DNA of 61,242 nucleotides from Janibacter limosus NBRC 16128 (GCF_001570985.1 NZ_BCSS01000019.1:1-61242), one strand, 5' to 3'. Positions 44,673 to 53,814 are shown, counted from the stretch's first letter. The notes: generated by a model not told the origin, from the sequence alone. Numbers and translations: made by a program.

Positions 44673-45272
44673 ATGATCGCTGCACTGACCGGGATGGGCC
44701 TGAGCGCCGCTGCCGGCCTCAATGCCTACATCCCCTTCCTGCTCGTAGCCCTGCTCGCGCGGTTCAGTGACATCGTCGTGCTGCCGAGCGGCTTCGAGTG
44801 GATGGACTCGTGGTGGGCGATCGGCGTCGGCGCGCTCCTGCTCGTCACGGAGCTGACCCTCGACAAGATCCCTGCGGTCGACAGCATCAATGACGCGGTC
44901 CAGACCTTCATCCGCCCCAGCATGGGCGGGCTGATGGGAGCGGCAACCGCCGGCGCCAGCACGTTCGACGAGTCCACGTGGATGCAGGAACACGCGTGGG
45001 TGGGCGTCCTGCTCGGCGTCGTCATCTCGGGGCTCGTGCACACGGGCAAGGCCGCGGCCCGGCCGGTCGTCAACGCCGGAACCCTCGGGATGGGGGCGCC
45101 CGTGGTGTCCACCGCGGAGGACGGCGCCTCCGTGGGCATCGCGCTCGTGGCGGTCTTCCTACCGGTCCTCGTCGTCCTCGTGCTCATCGTCCTCGCGGCG
45201 ATGCTCATCAAGGTCTTCAGCCTCTACGCCCGCATGCGACGGCCTCGCCCCCGTGACCGGGCAGCGACCTGA
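44673..45272 (+). CDS. DUF4126-family integral membrane protein
   Basis: 199 residues with about five membrane helices: [80 protein letters not shown], and [20 protein letters not shown]. The N-terminal [15 protein letters not shown]-like segment and [19 protein letters not shown] are the recognisable features of DUF4126, a family of unknown function. It has a C-terminal basic tail ([10 protein letters not shown]). A GAGAGG ribosome site lies 8 bases before ATG 44673. It is divergent from metG and convergent with the TetR gene. Confidence 0.85.
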   Translation: MIAALTGMGLSAAAGLNAYIPFLLVALLARFSDIVVLPSGFEWMDSWWAIGVGALLLVTELTLDKIPAVDSINDAVQTFIRPSMGGLMGAATAGASTFDESTWMQEHAWVGVLLGVVISGLVHTGKAAARPVVNAGTLGMGAPVVSTAEDGASVGIALVAVFLPVLVVLVLIVLAAMLIKVFSLYARMRRPRPRDRAAT

Positions 45273-45275
45273 CGC

Positions 45276-45869
45276 TCAGCCGACAGAGGGGACGAAGGCA
45301 GTGATGATGCGCTTGCCGACACCGCGGACATAGGCCTCGCGCTCGGCGGGCGGCTTGGCCAGCGCACTGGCGAGGACCCCCTCCATCGCCGCGATGATCG
45401 CCTGGGCAGAGGTCTGCACATCGTCGACACCCGTGCGCACGAGGATCTGCCCGACGATCCCCTCGATCCGCTCTCGGGCCGGCTCCAGCGCCTCCGCGAC
45501 CTCGGGCTGACGCATCGCCTCCTGCGCCAGCTCCGCCTTGGCCAGGAGGGCCTCCGGCTCCCGCAGCCACCCGGCGAAGAGATCGAGCGCGTGCTCGACG
45601 ACGGTGGCATCGGACTCGCCGGCCTGCTGCTCCCCCGCGAGCGCCTCGACGCTGTCGATGAGACCGGCCGCGATGTACTCGGCGAGCGCCGAGACCAGCG
45701 CCAACCGCGTGCGCAGGTAACCCGACGTCGAGCCCTGCGACAGACCGGCCTCGGCGTCGACAGCGCGGTGGGTGAGCCCCCGCATCCCGCCGGCCGCGAC
45801 GACCTTGGTCGCCGACTCGAGGATCAGGCGCATCCGCGGCGACAGGGTGGCGGTCTCGTGCGTGCTCAT
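45276..45869 (-). CDS. TetR-family regulator divergent from a 60-residue membrane peptide gene
   Basis: 197 residues. DNA-binding domain: RMRLILESATKVVAAGGMRG, then LTHRAVDAEAGLSQGSTSGY and LRTRLALVSALAEYI; GLTHRAVDAEAGLSQGS is the standard helix-turn-helix of this subgroup. The C-terminal ligand domain (VVEHALDLFAGWLREPEALL, RERIEGIVGQILVRTGVDD) has no identifiable ligand. ATG 45869 is favoured over GTG 45878 because a TAGCGT ends 7 bases before it. A palindrome (45946-45959) on the opposing promoter, 77 bases away, is the likely operator, so it probably represses the small gene and possibly itself. Confidence 0.9.
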   Translation of the reverse strand: MSTHETATLSPRMRLILESATKVVAAGGMRGLTHRAVDAEAGLSQGSTSGYLRTRLALVSALAEYIAAGLIDSVEALAGEQQAGESDATVVEHALDLFAGWLREPEALLAKAELAQEAMRQPEVAEALEPARERIEGIVGQILVRTGVDDVQTSAQAIIAAMEGVLASALAKPPAEREAYVRGVGKRIITAFVPSVG

Positions 45870-45876
45870 CCCACGC

Positions 45877-45882
45877 ACGCTA
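45877..45882 (-). promoter_or_regulatory. -10 element of the leaderless tetR transcript
   Basis: TAGCGT ends 7 bases before the ATG at 45869. Confidence 0.45.
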
Positions 45883-45932
45883 CCGGGTGACCCGGCGGTG
45901 GAGCCCCGGTGTCGGGCCGCCGTGGAGGCGAG

Positions 45933-45961
45933 TTGACGCCCGAGTTCTACGGGTGTAGATT
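45933..45961 (+). promoter_or_regulatory. Promoter of the 60-residue membrane peptide gene
   Basis: TTGACG (45933-45938), a 17-base spacer and TAGATT (45956-45961) is one of the best -35/-10 pairs in the window. The predicted start is near 45968, about 33 bases before the ATG. Confidence 0.65.
45946..45959. promoter_or_regulatory. Probable TetR operator
   Basis: TCTAC-GGGT-GTAGA, a perfect inverted repeat of 5-base arms, covers the spacer and the first bases of the -10. A related GATGTAGAA half-site occurs downstream near 45977-45985. The site lies 77 bases from the divergent TetR gene. Confidence 0.55.
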
Positions 45962-46000
45962 CATCGTTGTCTTCAACAGATGTAGAAAGGAATGCACATC

Positions 46001-46183
46001 ATGAGCATCGCCACCATCTCCGGCTTCGTCACCGCCGCACTCGTCCTCGTGGGCATCGCCCTGGCCGTCCTGATCGTCTCGGTGGGCATCGCCGCCGTCC
46101 CGTTCTTCACCCAGAACCACCGCGTCCGAGTTGCCCGCCGCGAGCCGCTCTTCCGCTACTACAGCCACCTCGCCCTCAACTGA
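46001..46183 (+). CDS. Small single-pass membrane protein, 60 residues
   Basis: No known family recognised. Residues 1-10 (MSIATISGFV) lead into one long hydrophobic helix (TAALVLVGIALAVLIVSVGI, about residues 10-33), then a short C-terminal tail, FTQNHRVRVARREPLFRYYS, which is strongly basic with aromatic residues. The charge places the tail in the cytoplasm. AAAGGA lies 9 bases before ATG 46001 (the upstream ATG at 45992 touches it). It has its own strong promoter, an operator-like palindrome and a perfect terminator, and is divergent from a TetR gene. Size and layout suit a regulatory, toxin-like or transporter-accessory peptide, but none of these is shown. Confidence 0.7.
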   Translation: MSIATISGFVTAALVLVGIALAVLIVSVGIAAVPFFTQNHRVRVARREPLFRYYSHLALN

Positions 46184-46215
46184 CGAAGGGGGGAGGCCGA
46201 GCCTCCCCCCTTCGT
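46183..46215. terminator. Terminator of the small membrane protein gene (GACGAAGGGGG hairpin)
   Basis: A perfect 15-base stem (46183-46197 with 46201-46215) with a 3-base loop begins on the last base of the stop codon. Its arms carry the repeated GACGAAGGGGG / CCCCCTTCGTC core. Confidence 0.8.
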
Positions 46216-46265
46216 CCGTGTCGGTCGCTGCCCCGCAGCCGACCGACGCAACCCGGCGGCGGATC

Positions 46266-46271
46266 TAGGCT
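46266..46271 (+). promoter_or_regulatory. -10 element of a leaderless CPBP gene transcript
   Basis: TAGGCT ends 6 bases before the ATG at 46278. Confidence 0.45.
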
Positions 46272-46277
46272 GGCACC

Positions 46278-47048
46278 ATGTCAGCCGCACCGGAAGCCCT
46301 GCCCCGCCGGAGCGCCCTGACCGAGTCACTGCTCGTGCTCGGCGTCTCCCTGGGCGCATCAGCCCTGTGGTCGGCCCTCTCCCTGGCGCGCAAGCTGACC
46401 GCTGAGGGTGGCCTCTCCGGCCAGGTCACCGCGATGAACCAATCCGTGACGCCCGACCAGCCGTGGCTCGACCTGACCCATCAGCTGGTCGGCATCGGGC
46501 TCGCCCTCGTCCCCGTGGCCCTCGCGCTGCACCTGCTCGCCCGCCAGCACCGGCATCCCACACGACTCATCGGCCTCGACACACGCGCCCCATGGCGCGA
46601 TCTCGGCCAAGGGCTCGCGCTGGCCGCCGCCATCGGGCTCCCCGGCCTGGCGCTCTACCTGCTCGCGCGGGCCCTCGACCTCAACACCACGATCGCCGCC
46701 TCCGACCTCAGCGGAGCCTGGTGGGCCATCCCGGTCCTCATCCTCGCCGCGGGACAAAATGCCCTCCTCGAGGAGGTCATCATGCTCGGCTACCTCTTCA
46801 CCCGCTGGCGTGAGGCCGGCTGGTCGCCCATGGTCATCGTCGTGGTGAGCGCACTCGTGCGCGGCAGCTACCACCTCTACCAGGGCATCGGAGGGTTCGT
46901 CGGCAATGTCGCGATGGGGCTTCTGCTCGGCGCCGTCTACCTGCGGGTGCGGCGGGTCGCTCCGATGTTCATCGCCCACTGGGTCATCGACGTCGTCGCC
47001 TTCGTCGGGTACGCGCTGCTCGTCACCCGCGTGACCTGGCTGGGCTGA
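46278..47048 (+). CDS. CPBP-family intramembrane metalloprotease
   Basis: 256 residues with about seven membrane helices. The three CPBP motifs are visible: NALLEEVIMLGYLFTRW (EExxxxR-type, the catalytic Glu pair), RGSYHLYQGIGGFVGNV with the His, and FIAHWVIDVVAFVGY with the second His. The family contains CAAX-prenyl protease-like and bacteriocin-immunity (Abi) proteins. ATG 46278 has no ribosome site but an appropriate -10 6 bases upstream. It is convergent with a lipoprotein gene after 15 bases. No bacteriocin gene is seen next to it; the small membrane peptide gene lies directly upstream on the same strand. Confidence 0.88.
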   Translation: MSAAPEALPRRSALTESLLVLGVSLGASALWSALSLARKLTAEGGLSGQVTAMNQSVTPDQPWLDLTHQLVGIGLALVPVALALHLLARQHRHPTRLIGLDTRAPWRDLGQGLALAAAIGLPGLALYLLARALDLNTTIAASDLSGAWWAIPVLILAAGQNALLEEVIMLGYLFTRWREAGWSPMVIVVVSALVRGSYHLYQGIGGFVGNVAMGLLLGAVYLRVRRVAPMFIAHWVIDVVAFVGYALLVTRVTWLG

Positions 47049-47063
47049 GCGGGCTCGCGGCGA

Positions 47064-47960
47064 TCAGAAGTCATTGCCGCTGAGGCCGTCGATGCTCTTG
47101 GCGCCCTTGGGTTTGGCCCAGTCCTCCCGGCTGCTCCCCCAGTCGCTGTACTCCAGGACAGACTCCCGATCCCCCGAGCCGTAGCTCAGTCGGATGGGAG
47201 CCGGCGTCGCCGGATCGGTGTCCACCCACAGGATCCGCTCACCGCCGCTGGCCTTGTCCGCCTTGCGGATCGCCACGCGGTAGGCCTCCTGGCCGTCGAG
47301 CTCCTCGAAGATCGCGGGGCTCTGCTTGGCGTCGAAGGGGGTGAGCGACTTGCCGTAGAAGGTCTGCTGGAGCAGCGTCTGCGGGCGATAGGCGTCCATC
47401 GGCGAGTTGTCGAAGGGCACCGTGATCCATGTACCGGTGTTCTTGCGCATCGGGCTGTCGTCGGGGGCGTCCATGACCTCCAACCACGTCTTGTCGACCT
47501 TGACGTAATGAGCGGTTCCCACGGCGATCGTCTCCAAGGATCCGCCACCGGGGATCGAGAGCGTCGTGCGGGAGATGCCAGCCTTCTTCGACGTCGAGAG
47601 CAGGCCACCGGTGGAGCCCTCGGCCCGGATGCTGACCGTCAGGTCCCGATCGGCGTCATAGAGGGTGCCCGTGATCGTCACATTGTTGGTCGCGGCCATG
47701 TACTCACGCGAGGCAGTGAGGATGCTGTTGCCACTCGGGGGGTTCTTCGTCGAGCCTCCGCCCGTCGACGTGGAGGTCGTGGGCTCGCTCGTCGAGGTCG
47801 TCGTCAGCGGTGCTTGAGTGGTCGTCGACGACGTCGAGTCCGTGCCGCCCGCGATGAGACCACAGCCGCTGACGGACACGGCCACGGCGCCGGCCAGCAT
47901 GATGCTGGCGCGGCGCCGGGCGTGCGTGACACGTGCGGAGATGACGCTCCCCCTCGTCAC
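47064..47960 (-). CDS. Secreted lipoprotein, LppX/LprG-like fold suspected
   Basis: 298 residues. ARRRASIMLAGAVAVSVSGC forms a signal peptide ending in a lipobox Cys at residue 33. A Ser/Thr-rich linker (residues 40-75) is followed by a beta-rich body: SREYMAATNNVTITGTLYDA, LTVSIRAEGSTGGLLSTSKK, GGSLETIAVGTAHYVKVDKT, WLEVMDAPDD. The order of strands resembles the LppX/LprAFG and LolA-like lipid-binding lipoproteins of actinobacteria, but this is inferred from pattern only. GTG 47960 lies 9 bases after sdhB, so it could be expressed with the sdh operon. Its product would sit on the outer membrane face, not with the Sdh complex. Confidence 0.75.
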   Translation of the reverse strand: MTRGSVISARVTHARRRASIMLAGAVAVSVSGCGLIAGGTDSTSSTTTQAPLTTTSTSEPTTSTSTGGGSTKNPPSGNSILTASREYMAATNNVTITGTLYDADRDLTVSIRAEGSTGGLLSTSKKAGISRTTLSIPGGGSLETIAVGTAHYVKVDKTWLEVMDAPDDSPMRKNTGTWITVPFDNSPMDAYRPQTLLQQTFYGKSLTPFDAKQSPAIFEELDGQEAYRVAIRKADKASGGERILWVDTDPATPAPIRLSYGSGDRESVLEYSDWGSSREDWAKPKGAKSIDGLSGNDF

Positions 47961-47969
47961 TCTGAGTCC

Positions 47970-48713
47970 TCAGGCCCCGCTGCGGGCGGCCCTGCGCAGA
48001 TCCGCGTTGAGCGTGCTGATGACGTCGAGCGGGATCTCCTTGGGGCACGCCGCGGAGCACTCACCGATGTTGGTGCAGCCGCCGAAACCCTCGAGGTCGT
48101 GCGTCTCGAGCATCTTGACCACGCGGCCATTGCGCTCCGGCTGCCCCTGCGGCAGCTCACCCAGGTGGGTGACCTTGGCGCCGAGGAAGAGCATGCCGGA
48201 GGCATTGGGGCAGGCTGCGACGCAGGCACCGCACCCGATGCACTTGGCGGAGTCGAAGGCACGGTCGGCCTTTTCCTTGGGCACCGGCACCGCGTGTGCC
48301 TCGGGGGCAGCGCCGGTGTTGACGGAGACATAGCCACCGGACTGGATGATCCGGTCGAAGGCGCTGCGGTCGACGATGAGGTCCCGGATGATCGGGAAGG
48401 CATTGGCCCGCCACGGCTCGACCGTGATGGTCTCGCCGTCACGGAAGGAGCGCATGTGCAGCTGGCAGCTGGTGGTGCGCTCCGGGCCGTGTGCCTGGCC
48501 GGAGATCATCAGGCCACACATGCCGCAGATGCCCTCGCGGCAGTCACTGTCGAAGGCGATCGGCTCGGTGCCCTCGGCGATGAGCTGCTCGTTGAGGACG
48601 TCGAGCATCTCCAGGAAGGACATGTCCGGAGAGATGTCCTTGACCGGGTAGGTGACGAGTTCGCCCTTCGCCGTGGGTCCGGCCTGGCGCCAGATCTTGA
48701 GGGTCAGATTCAT
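47970..48713 (-). CDS. sdhB: Succinate dehydrogenase/fumarate reductase iron-sulfur subunit
   Basis: 247 residues passing electrons from the flavin to the membrane quinone site. The [2Fe-2S] domain has [17 protein letters not shown] and a later Cys; the [4Fe-4S] site is [12 protein letters not shown]; the [3Fe-4S] site is [20 protein letters not shown]. All cluster cysteines are present. ATG 48713 is used, but a GTG at 48719 would overlap the sdhA stop as GTGA and is equally possible (two more residues). Third gene of sdhC-sdhA-sdhB. Confidence 0.95.
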   Translation of the reverse strand: MNLTLKIWRQAGPTAKGELVTYPVKDISPDMSFLEMLDVLNEQLIAEGTEPIAFDSDCREGICGMCGLMISGQAHGPERTTSCQLHMRSFRDGETITVEPWRANAFPIIRDLIVDRSAFDRIIQSGGYVSVNTGAAPEAHAVPVPKEKADRAFDSAKCIGCGACVAACPNASGMLFLGAKVTHLGELPQGQPERNGRVVKMLETHDLEGFGGCTNIGECSAACPKEIPLDVISTLNADLRRAARSGA

Positions 48714-48715
48714 GC

Positions 48716-50710
48716 TCACTTGTAGCTCCGCTGCTTCAGCTCGATGAACTTGTAGTTCAGGTCTTCCTTGTGCAGGACAGGGGCCCCGTCGCCACCGAAC
48801 TCCCAGGCCGCGACATACGCGAACTCGTCGTCGTGGCGCAGTGCCTCGCCGTCCTCGGTCACGGACTCGGCGCGGAAGTGGCCACCACAGGACTCGCGGC
48901 GGTTCAGCGCGTCGATGCACATGAGCTCACCGAGCTCGAGGAAGTCAGCCACGCGGCCGGCCTTCTCGAGGCTCTGGTTGAGCGAGTCCGCGGTGCCGAG
49001 CACCCGGACATTGCTCCAGAACTCGTCCTTGAGCTCACGGATGAGGCCGATGCCCTTGCGCAGACCCTCGTCCGTGCGCTCCATGCCGCAGTACTCCCAC
49101 ATGATGTGGCCGAGCTCGCGGTGGAAGGAGTCGACGCTGCGCTCACCGTTGATCGACAGGAACTTCTCAATCCGGTCGGTGACGGCGCTCTTGGCCTCGA
49201 CGACGGCCGGGTGGTCCTCGGCGATCTTGTCGAAGGGGGCCTTGGCCAGGTAGTCGCGGATCGTGTTCGGCAGGACGAAGTAGCCATCCGCCAGGCACTG
49301 CATGAGCGACGAAGCGCCCAGACGGTTGGCCCCGTGGTCGGAGAAGTTGGCCTCGCCGATCGAGAAGAGACCCTCGACGGAGGTCTGCAGGTCGTAGTCG
49401 ACCCACAGTCCGCCCATCGTGTAGTGCACGGCCGGGTAGATGCGCATCGGCACCTCGTACGGGTTTTCACCCGTGATCCGGGCGTACATGTCAAAGAGGT
49501 TTCCGTACTTCTCCTCCACCGCAGCCTTGCCCAGACGCTCGATGGCGGCGGCGAAGTCGAGGTAGACACCGCGGCGCATCTGGCGCGGGTTGCCGTCCGC
49601 GTCGACCTCGTCGACGAGCGGGCCGACGCCGCGGCCCTCGTCGCACCGGTTCTTGGCCTGACGGGAGGCGATGTCGCGGGGCACGAGGTTGCCGAAGGCG
49701 GGGTAGATCCGCTCCAGGTAGTAGTCGCGGTCCTCCTCGGGGATCTGCCGCGGGTCCTTGTCGCAGTCCTCGGCACGCTTGGGCACCCAGATGCGACCGT
49801 CATTGCGCAACGACTCCGACATCAGGGTCAGCTTCGACTGGTGGTCGCCGGAGACCGGGATGCAGGTCGGGTGGATCTGCGTGTAGCACGGGTTGGCGAA
49901 GTACGCGCCCTTGCGGTGCGCACGCCAGGCCGCGGTGACATTGCAGCCCATCGCGTTGGTCGAGAGGAAGAAGACGTTGCCGTAGCCACCGCTTGCGAGC
50001 ACGACGACGTCGGCCAGGTGGGTCTCGATCTCGCCGGTCACCATGTCGCGGGCGATGATGCCGCGGGCGACACCCTCGACGAGGATGACCTCGAGCATCT
50101 CGTGGCGGCTGTACTCGGTGACCGTGCCCTTTGCGACCTGGCGCTCCATGGCCTGGTAGGCACCGATGAGCAGCTGCTGGCCCGTCTGGCCCGCCGCGTA
50201 GAAGGTCCGTGCGACCTGGACGCCACCGAAGGACCGGTTGTCCAGCAGACCGCCGTACTCACGAGCGAAGGGGACACCCTGCGCGACGCACTGGTCGATG
50301 ATGTTGGAGCTGACCTGGGCCAGCCGGAAGACATTGGACTCGCGGCTGCGGTAGTCGCCGCCCTTGACCGTGTCGTAGAAGAGCCGGTAGACGGAGTCGC
50401 CGTCGTCGTTGTAGTTCTTCGCGGCGTTGATCCCGCCCTGCGCGGCGATCGAGTGAGCGCGGCGGGCGCTGTCCTGGTAGAAGAAGCTCTTGACGTTGTA
50501 GCCGGCCTCTCCCATCGTGGCGGCGGCGGAGGCGCCGGCGAGGCCGGTCCCGACGATGATCACGTCGAGCTTGCGACGGTTGGACGGGTTGACCAGAGCG
50601 GAGTCGAACTGGTGCTGCGTCCACATCGTGTTGATGTCGGCGACGTCGGGCGCCTTGGTGTCTGCGATGGGCGTGCCCTCGGAGAAGTACTCGCTGAGAG
50701 TGTCAGTCAT
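48716..50710 (-). CDS. sdhA: Succinate dehydrogenase/fumarate reductase flavoprotein subunit
   Basis: 664 residues. The FAD-binding start is [20 protein letters not shown], with covalent flavin His in [19 protein letters not shown]. The catalytic region has [20 protein letters not shown] and [20 protein letters not shown], then [17 protein letters not shown]. The large insert-type sequence ([40 protein letters not shown]) is typical of the long SdhA branch used with five-helix SdhC (menaquinone type, as in Sdh2 of mycobacteria or Bacteroidetes-type enzymes). ATG 50710, preceded by GGAGCA. It lies 16 bases after sdhC. Confidence 0.95.
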   Translation of the reverse strand: MTDTLSEYFSEGTPIADTKAPDVADINTMWTQHQFDSALVNPSNRRKLDVIIVGTGLAGASAAATMGEAGYNVKSFFYQDSARRAHSIAAQGGINAAKNYNDDGDSVYRLFYDTVKGGDYRSRESNVFRLAQVSSNIIDQCVAQGVPFAREYGGLLDNRSFGGVQVARTFYAAGQTGQQLLIGAYQAMERQVAKGTVTEYSRHEMLEVILVEGVARGIIARDMVTGEIETHLADVVVLASGGYGNVFFLSTNAMGCNVTAAWRAHRKGAYFANPCYTQIHPTCIPVSGDHQSKLTLMSESLRNDGRIWVPKRAEDCDKDPRQIPEEDRDYYLERIYPAFGNLVPRDIASRQAKNRCDEGRGVGPLVDEVDADGNPRQMRRGVYLDFAAAIERLGKAAVEEKYGNLFDMYARITGENPYEVPMRIYPAVHYTMGGLWVDYDLQTSVEGLFSIGEANFSDHGANRLGASSLMQCLADGYFVLPNTIRDYLAKAPFDKIAEDHPAVVEAKSAVTDRIEKFLSINGERSVDSFHRELGHIMWEYCGMERTDEGLRKGIGLIRELKDEFWSNVRVLGTADSLNQSLEKAGRVADFLELGELMCIDALNRRESCGGHFRAESVTEDGEALRHDDEFAYVAAWEFGGDGAPVLHKEDLNYKFIELKQRSYK

Positions 50711-50726
50711 GTGTCGGTGCTCCTGC

Positions 50727-51440
50727 TCAGAGACTGTCGATGAAGATGTAGACCGGCGGGATCAAGAACCCGACCACGATCACCGCAGCAACGACGGCGC
50801 CGATCGCACGAGCGCGAGCGCGGGCCGTGGCTGTGTTGTTCAGACCCATCGTCTGCGAGGCGCTGTAGACGCCGTGGTAGAGGTGCATGCCCAGGGCCAC
50901 CATGGCCAGGACGTAGATGAGCAGGACCCACCACATGGCGAAGGCCGCACTGATCATCACGTAGGGCGAGTCCTTGATCGCCGCCGCGTCAGCCGCACCG
51001 TAGAGGTTGGGCTTGACGATCGTGAACTGGATCAGGTGGAAGACCACGAAGGCGAAGAGGGCGAGCCCACCCCAGCGCATGGTGCGCGAGGCGAGCGTCG
51101 AGCCGAGGTTCTTCTTCACCTGGTACTTGACCGGCCGCGCCGCGTTGTTGCGGGCGATGAGCCGCAGGGCCGCGTAGACGTGCCCGACGAGCGCGAGGAT
51201 CAGCACGATCCTCACGATCCACAGCAGGCCGCCGTACGGGAGCATCGGCTCACCGAAGGTGCGCAGGTGGTGCGCATACGTGTCAAAGGCTTCCTGACCG
51301 GCCAGGGCCTTGAGGTTGCCGTACATGTGCAGCAGCACATACAGGATGAAGATGACGCCGGTGCCAGCCATGAGCATTTTGAGCCCGATGGAGGACGACG
51401 CCACCCCCTTTTTCTTCGCGGGGAGGGTCGTAGTAGCCAC
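50727..51440 (-). CDS. sdhC: Succinate dehydrogenase cytochrome b558 membrane subunit
   Basis: 237 residues with five membrane helices and no separate SdhD. Heme-ligand histidines are expected among [64 protein letters not shown] and [19 protein letters not shown]. This is the one-subunit, di-heme b558 type, which usually works with menaquinone. GTG 51440 begins the operon sdhCAB. The 136 bases to the divergent spermidine-synthase-like gene should hold both promoters. Confidence 0.93.
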   Translation of the reverse strand: MATTTLPAKKKGVASSSIGLKMLMAGTGVIFILYVLLHMYGNLKALAGQEAFDTYAHHLRTFGEPMLPYGGLLWIVRIVLILALVGHVYAALRLIARNNAARPVKYQVKKNLGSTLASRTMRWGGLALFAFVVFHLIQFTIVKPNLYGAADAAAIKDSPYVMISAAFAMWWVLLIYVLAMVALGMHLYHGVYSASQTMGLNNTATARARARAIGAVVAAVIVVGFLIPPVYIFIDSL

Positions 51441-51541
51441 GGGCTCAAGGTACCCCGTTGTGAGGGGGCACACCCTACGCGGGTCACCCTTCGTGCATGT
51501 GACATTGCTCCGGTTACCGTGACGTAATAGACAACACATCT

Positions 51542-51559
51542 GTCCCGGAATTCCGGGAC
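51542..51559. promoter_or_regulatory. 18-bp perfect palindrome, candidate operator
   Basis: GTCCCGGAATTCCGGGAC is fully self-complementary and ends 17 bases before the ATG of the spermidine-synthase-like gene. It lies in the region divergent to sdhC. No regulator gene is adjacent, so the binding protein is unknown. Confidence 0.5.
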
Positions 51560-51576
51560 GCTGAGTGGAGGACCGC

Positions 51577-52260
51577 ATGGACACCCCCTCCGAGACGATC
51601 GTCTCGGCGACCACGCCTCGGGGCGAGATCGCCCTGCGCGAGCGTCCTGACCCCCAGGGATCGGGAGTGGTGCACGAGCTCGTCGTCGCCGGCGTCTTCG
51701 CCATGGACAGCCTGGACACCTCGACCGAGGTGGCCCTCGCGCAGGAGGCCCTGGCCCGTGTCGACGCCCCGGACCGCGTGCTCGTCGGTGGGCTCGGGCT
51801 GGGTTTCACTGCTTGGCAGGTGCTCAAGGACAAGCGGGTACGGCACGTCGACGTGGTGGAGATCGAGGAGGACCTCGTCGGGTGGGCCCGACTGGCCCTG
51901 GCCCCGACCCTCGGTCTCGTGGCCCGGCACCCGCGCGTGACGATCCACGCCGGTGACGTCGACCTCGTGCTGAGCGGCGAGGCCGACCCGGCGGGACCGT
52001 GGGACCTCGTGCTCCTCGACGTCGACAACGGACCGAGCTTCCTCGTCCACGAGGGCAATGAGCGTCTCTACCGCGCCGATGCCCTCCAGGACACGCTCTC
52101 CCGCGTGGCCCCCCGCGGCGTCCTCGCGATCTGGGCGGCCCAGCGCGAGCCCGCGCTGCTGGCCACCCTCGAGTCCCTCTCCCCCACCGAAGAGGTGCTC
52201 CTCGAGGTCGAGCGCGAAGGGCGTCGCCTCGAGTACGCCCTGTACCTCACCCGCGCCTGA
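51577..52260 (+). CDS. Spermidine/spermine synthase-fold protein
   Basis: 227 residues with a Rossmann SAM/dcSAM-binding core: RVLVGGLGLGFTAWQVLKDK, the acidic loop HVDVVEIEEDLVGWARL, and DLVLLDVDNGPSFLVHEGNE. It lacks the canonical aminopropyltransferase gate-keeping residues that I would expect (the second Asp is in LLDVDNG, not DxxD) and has a short N-terminal beta domain. Proteins of this class in actinobacteria are annotated as spermidine synthase but may be methyltransferases. GGAGG lies 5 bases before ATG 51577. It is followed by a convergent 190-base gap with a long inverted repeat. Confidence 0.78.
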   Translation: MDTPSETIVSATTPRGEIALRERPDPQGSGVVHELVVAGVFAMDSLDTSTEVALAQEALARVDAPDRVLVGGLGLGFTAWQVLKDKRVRHVDVVEIEEDLVGWARLALAPTLGLVARHPRVTIHAGDVDLVLSGEADPAGPWDLVLLDVDNGPSFLVHEGNERLYRADALQDTLSRVAPRGVLAIWAAQREPALLATLESLSPTEEVLLEVEREGRRLEYALYLTRA

Positions 52261-52318
52261 CCTCTCGTCACCGAGCGAGCGCATGGGTTGCGTTGGCATG
52301 CCACCTCCGTGCTTGCCC

Positions 52319-52378
52319 GGCGTCGTTGTGCACGGTTGGCCGACGCTCTCGCGTCAGCCAACCATGCAGTTCGACGCC
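52319..52378. repeat. Long imperfect inverted repeat between convergent genes
   Basis: Arms 52319-52346 and 52351-52378 match at 23 of 28 positions around TCTC. The hairpin lies in the 192-base gap between the spermidine-synthase-like gene and hemL, the longest gene-free gap with structure in this part of the window. It could be a terminator for both genes or a small mobile repeat (MITE/REP-like). A GACGAAGGGGG copy follows at 52416-52426. Confidence 0.65.
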
Positions 52379-52452
52379 ACCCATCGACATCGACGCCGGG
52401 CCGGGTCGCTGGGATGACGAAGGGGGAAGTCCGTCACCCGGCAGGCGCGGAC

Positions 52453-53784
52453 TCAGCCGGCAGCAGCAGCCTTGGCAGCGAGCGGAAGGGCGGCGCGGAT
52501 GGCGTCGAGCGCCGTCTCGTCGAGGGCGTCGGAGACGAACCAGACCTCGAAGGCGCTGGGCGGCAGGTGGACGCCGGCTTCGAGCATCGCGTGGAAGAAG
52601 CGCCCGTACGCCTGCGTGTCCTGGGCCTGCGCGTCGGCGAAGGAGCGGACCTGCCCGTCGCGGAAGAAGATGGAGAACATCGACCCGGCCCACTGGACGC
52701 GGTGGGCGACGCCCTCTGCGGAGAGAGCGGCCGAGGCGGCGTCGGCGATCGTCCGGGCCGTCGACTCGAGCCGCGGGTAGAGCTCCTCGGTGCACCCGCG
52801 CAGGGTGGCCAGGCCGGCGGCCGTGGCGACGGGGTTACCCGAGAGGGTGCCTGCCTGATAGACGGGCCCGTCCGGGGCGAGGTGGGCCATGAGGTCAGCG
52901 CGGCCACCGAAGGCCGCGGCCGGAAAGCCTCCTCCCATGACCTTGCCGAAGGTGAACAGGTCGGGCGCGCCGTCTGCGTAGCCACCCGGGTTGGCCCCCG
53001 TGGAGCCGGTCTCGAGTCCGTACCAGCCGGAGCGGCTGGCGCGGAAGCCGGTCATGACCTCGTCGCTGATGAGCAGCGCGCCGTGCGCAGCGGTGACGCG
53101 ACGCAGGCCCTCGGTGAAGCCGGGCTCCGGCGGGACGACACCCATGTTGCCCGGGGCCGCCTCGGTGATGACCGCGGCGATCTCCTGGCCGCGGACGGCG
53201 AAGAGCTCCTCGACGGCCGCGAGGTCGTTGTACGGCAGGACGATCGTCTCCCCCGCGGCCGACGCCGGCACACCGGCAGAGTCGGGCAGGGCGAAGGTCG
53301 CGACACCCGAGCCGGCCTGTGCAAGCAGGGCGTCGACGTGCCCGTGGTAGCAGCCGGCAAACTTCACGACGACCGAGCGGCCGGTCGCACCGCGGGCCAG
53401 GCGAAGGGCGGACATCGTCGCCTCGGTCCCGGAGGAGACCAGACGCACCTGCTCCAGCGGCTCCACCCGGTCAACGATCTCGGCGGCCAGCGCCACCTCG
53501 TTCTCGCTGGGCGTGCCGAAGGAGAAGCCCTTGGCCGCGGCAGCGGTCACGGCGTCGAGCACGTCGGGGTGCGCGTGGCCGAGGATCATCGGACCCCAGG
53601 AGCACACGAGGTCGACGTACCGGTTGCCGTCGACATCGGTGAGCCAGGCTCCCTTCGCGCTGTCGATGAAGCGCGGGACTCCCCCGACCCCACCGAAGGC
53701 GCGCACCGGCGAGTTGACCCCACCCGGGATCACCGTGCGGGCACGATCGAAGAGGGCCTGCGAACCAGTCGTCGAGAGCGTCAT
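52453..53784 (-). CDS. hemL: Glutamate-1-semialdehyde 2,1-aminomutase
   Basis: Makes 5-aminolevulinate from glutamate-1-semialdehyde, the product of HemA, in the C5 heme pathway. 443 residues of PLP class III aminotransferase type: [76 protein letters not shown], then [20 protein letters not shown] with the PLP lysine, and [20 protein letters not shown]. It is the last gene of the heme unit, 20 bases downstream of the embedded marR gene. Start ATG 53784. Confidence 0.96.
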   Translation of the reverse strand: MTLSTTGSQALFDRARTVIPGGVNSPVRAFGGVGGVPRFIDSAKGAWLTDVDGNRYVDLVCSWGPMILGHAHPDVLDAVTAAAAKGFSFGTPSENEVALAAEIVDRVEPLEQVRLVSSGTEATMSALRLARGATGRSVVVKFAGCYHGHVDALLAQAGSGVATFALPDSAGVPASAAGETIVLPYNDLAAVEELFAVRGQEIAAVITEAAPGNMGVVPPEPGFTEGLRRVTAAHGALLISDEVMTGFRASRSGWYGLETGSTGANPGGYADGAPDLFTFGKVMGGGFPAAAFGGRADLMAHLAPDGPVYQAGTLSGNPVATAAGLATLRGCTEELYPRLESTARTIADAASAALSAEGVAHRVQWAGSMFSIFFRDGQVRSFADAQAQDTQAYGRFFHAMLEAGVHLPPSAFEVWFVSDALDETALDAIRAALPLAAKAAAAG

Positions 53785-53814
53785 GCCCCCAGTCTCCCAA
53801 ACGGCGAGGAGCCC

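Noticed and set aside
51458-51472. A Rex-like site TTGTGA-GGGG-GCACA in the sdhC leader.
   Set aside because: The spacer is two bases shorter than in a Rex operator and the right arm is degenerate; it lacks the dyad spacing of 59913-59930.
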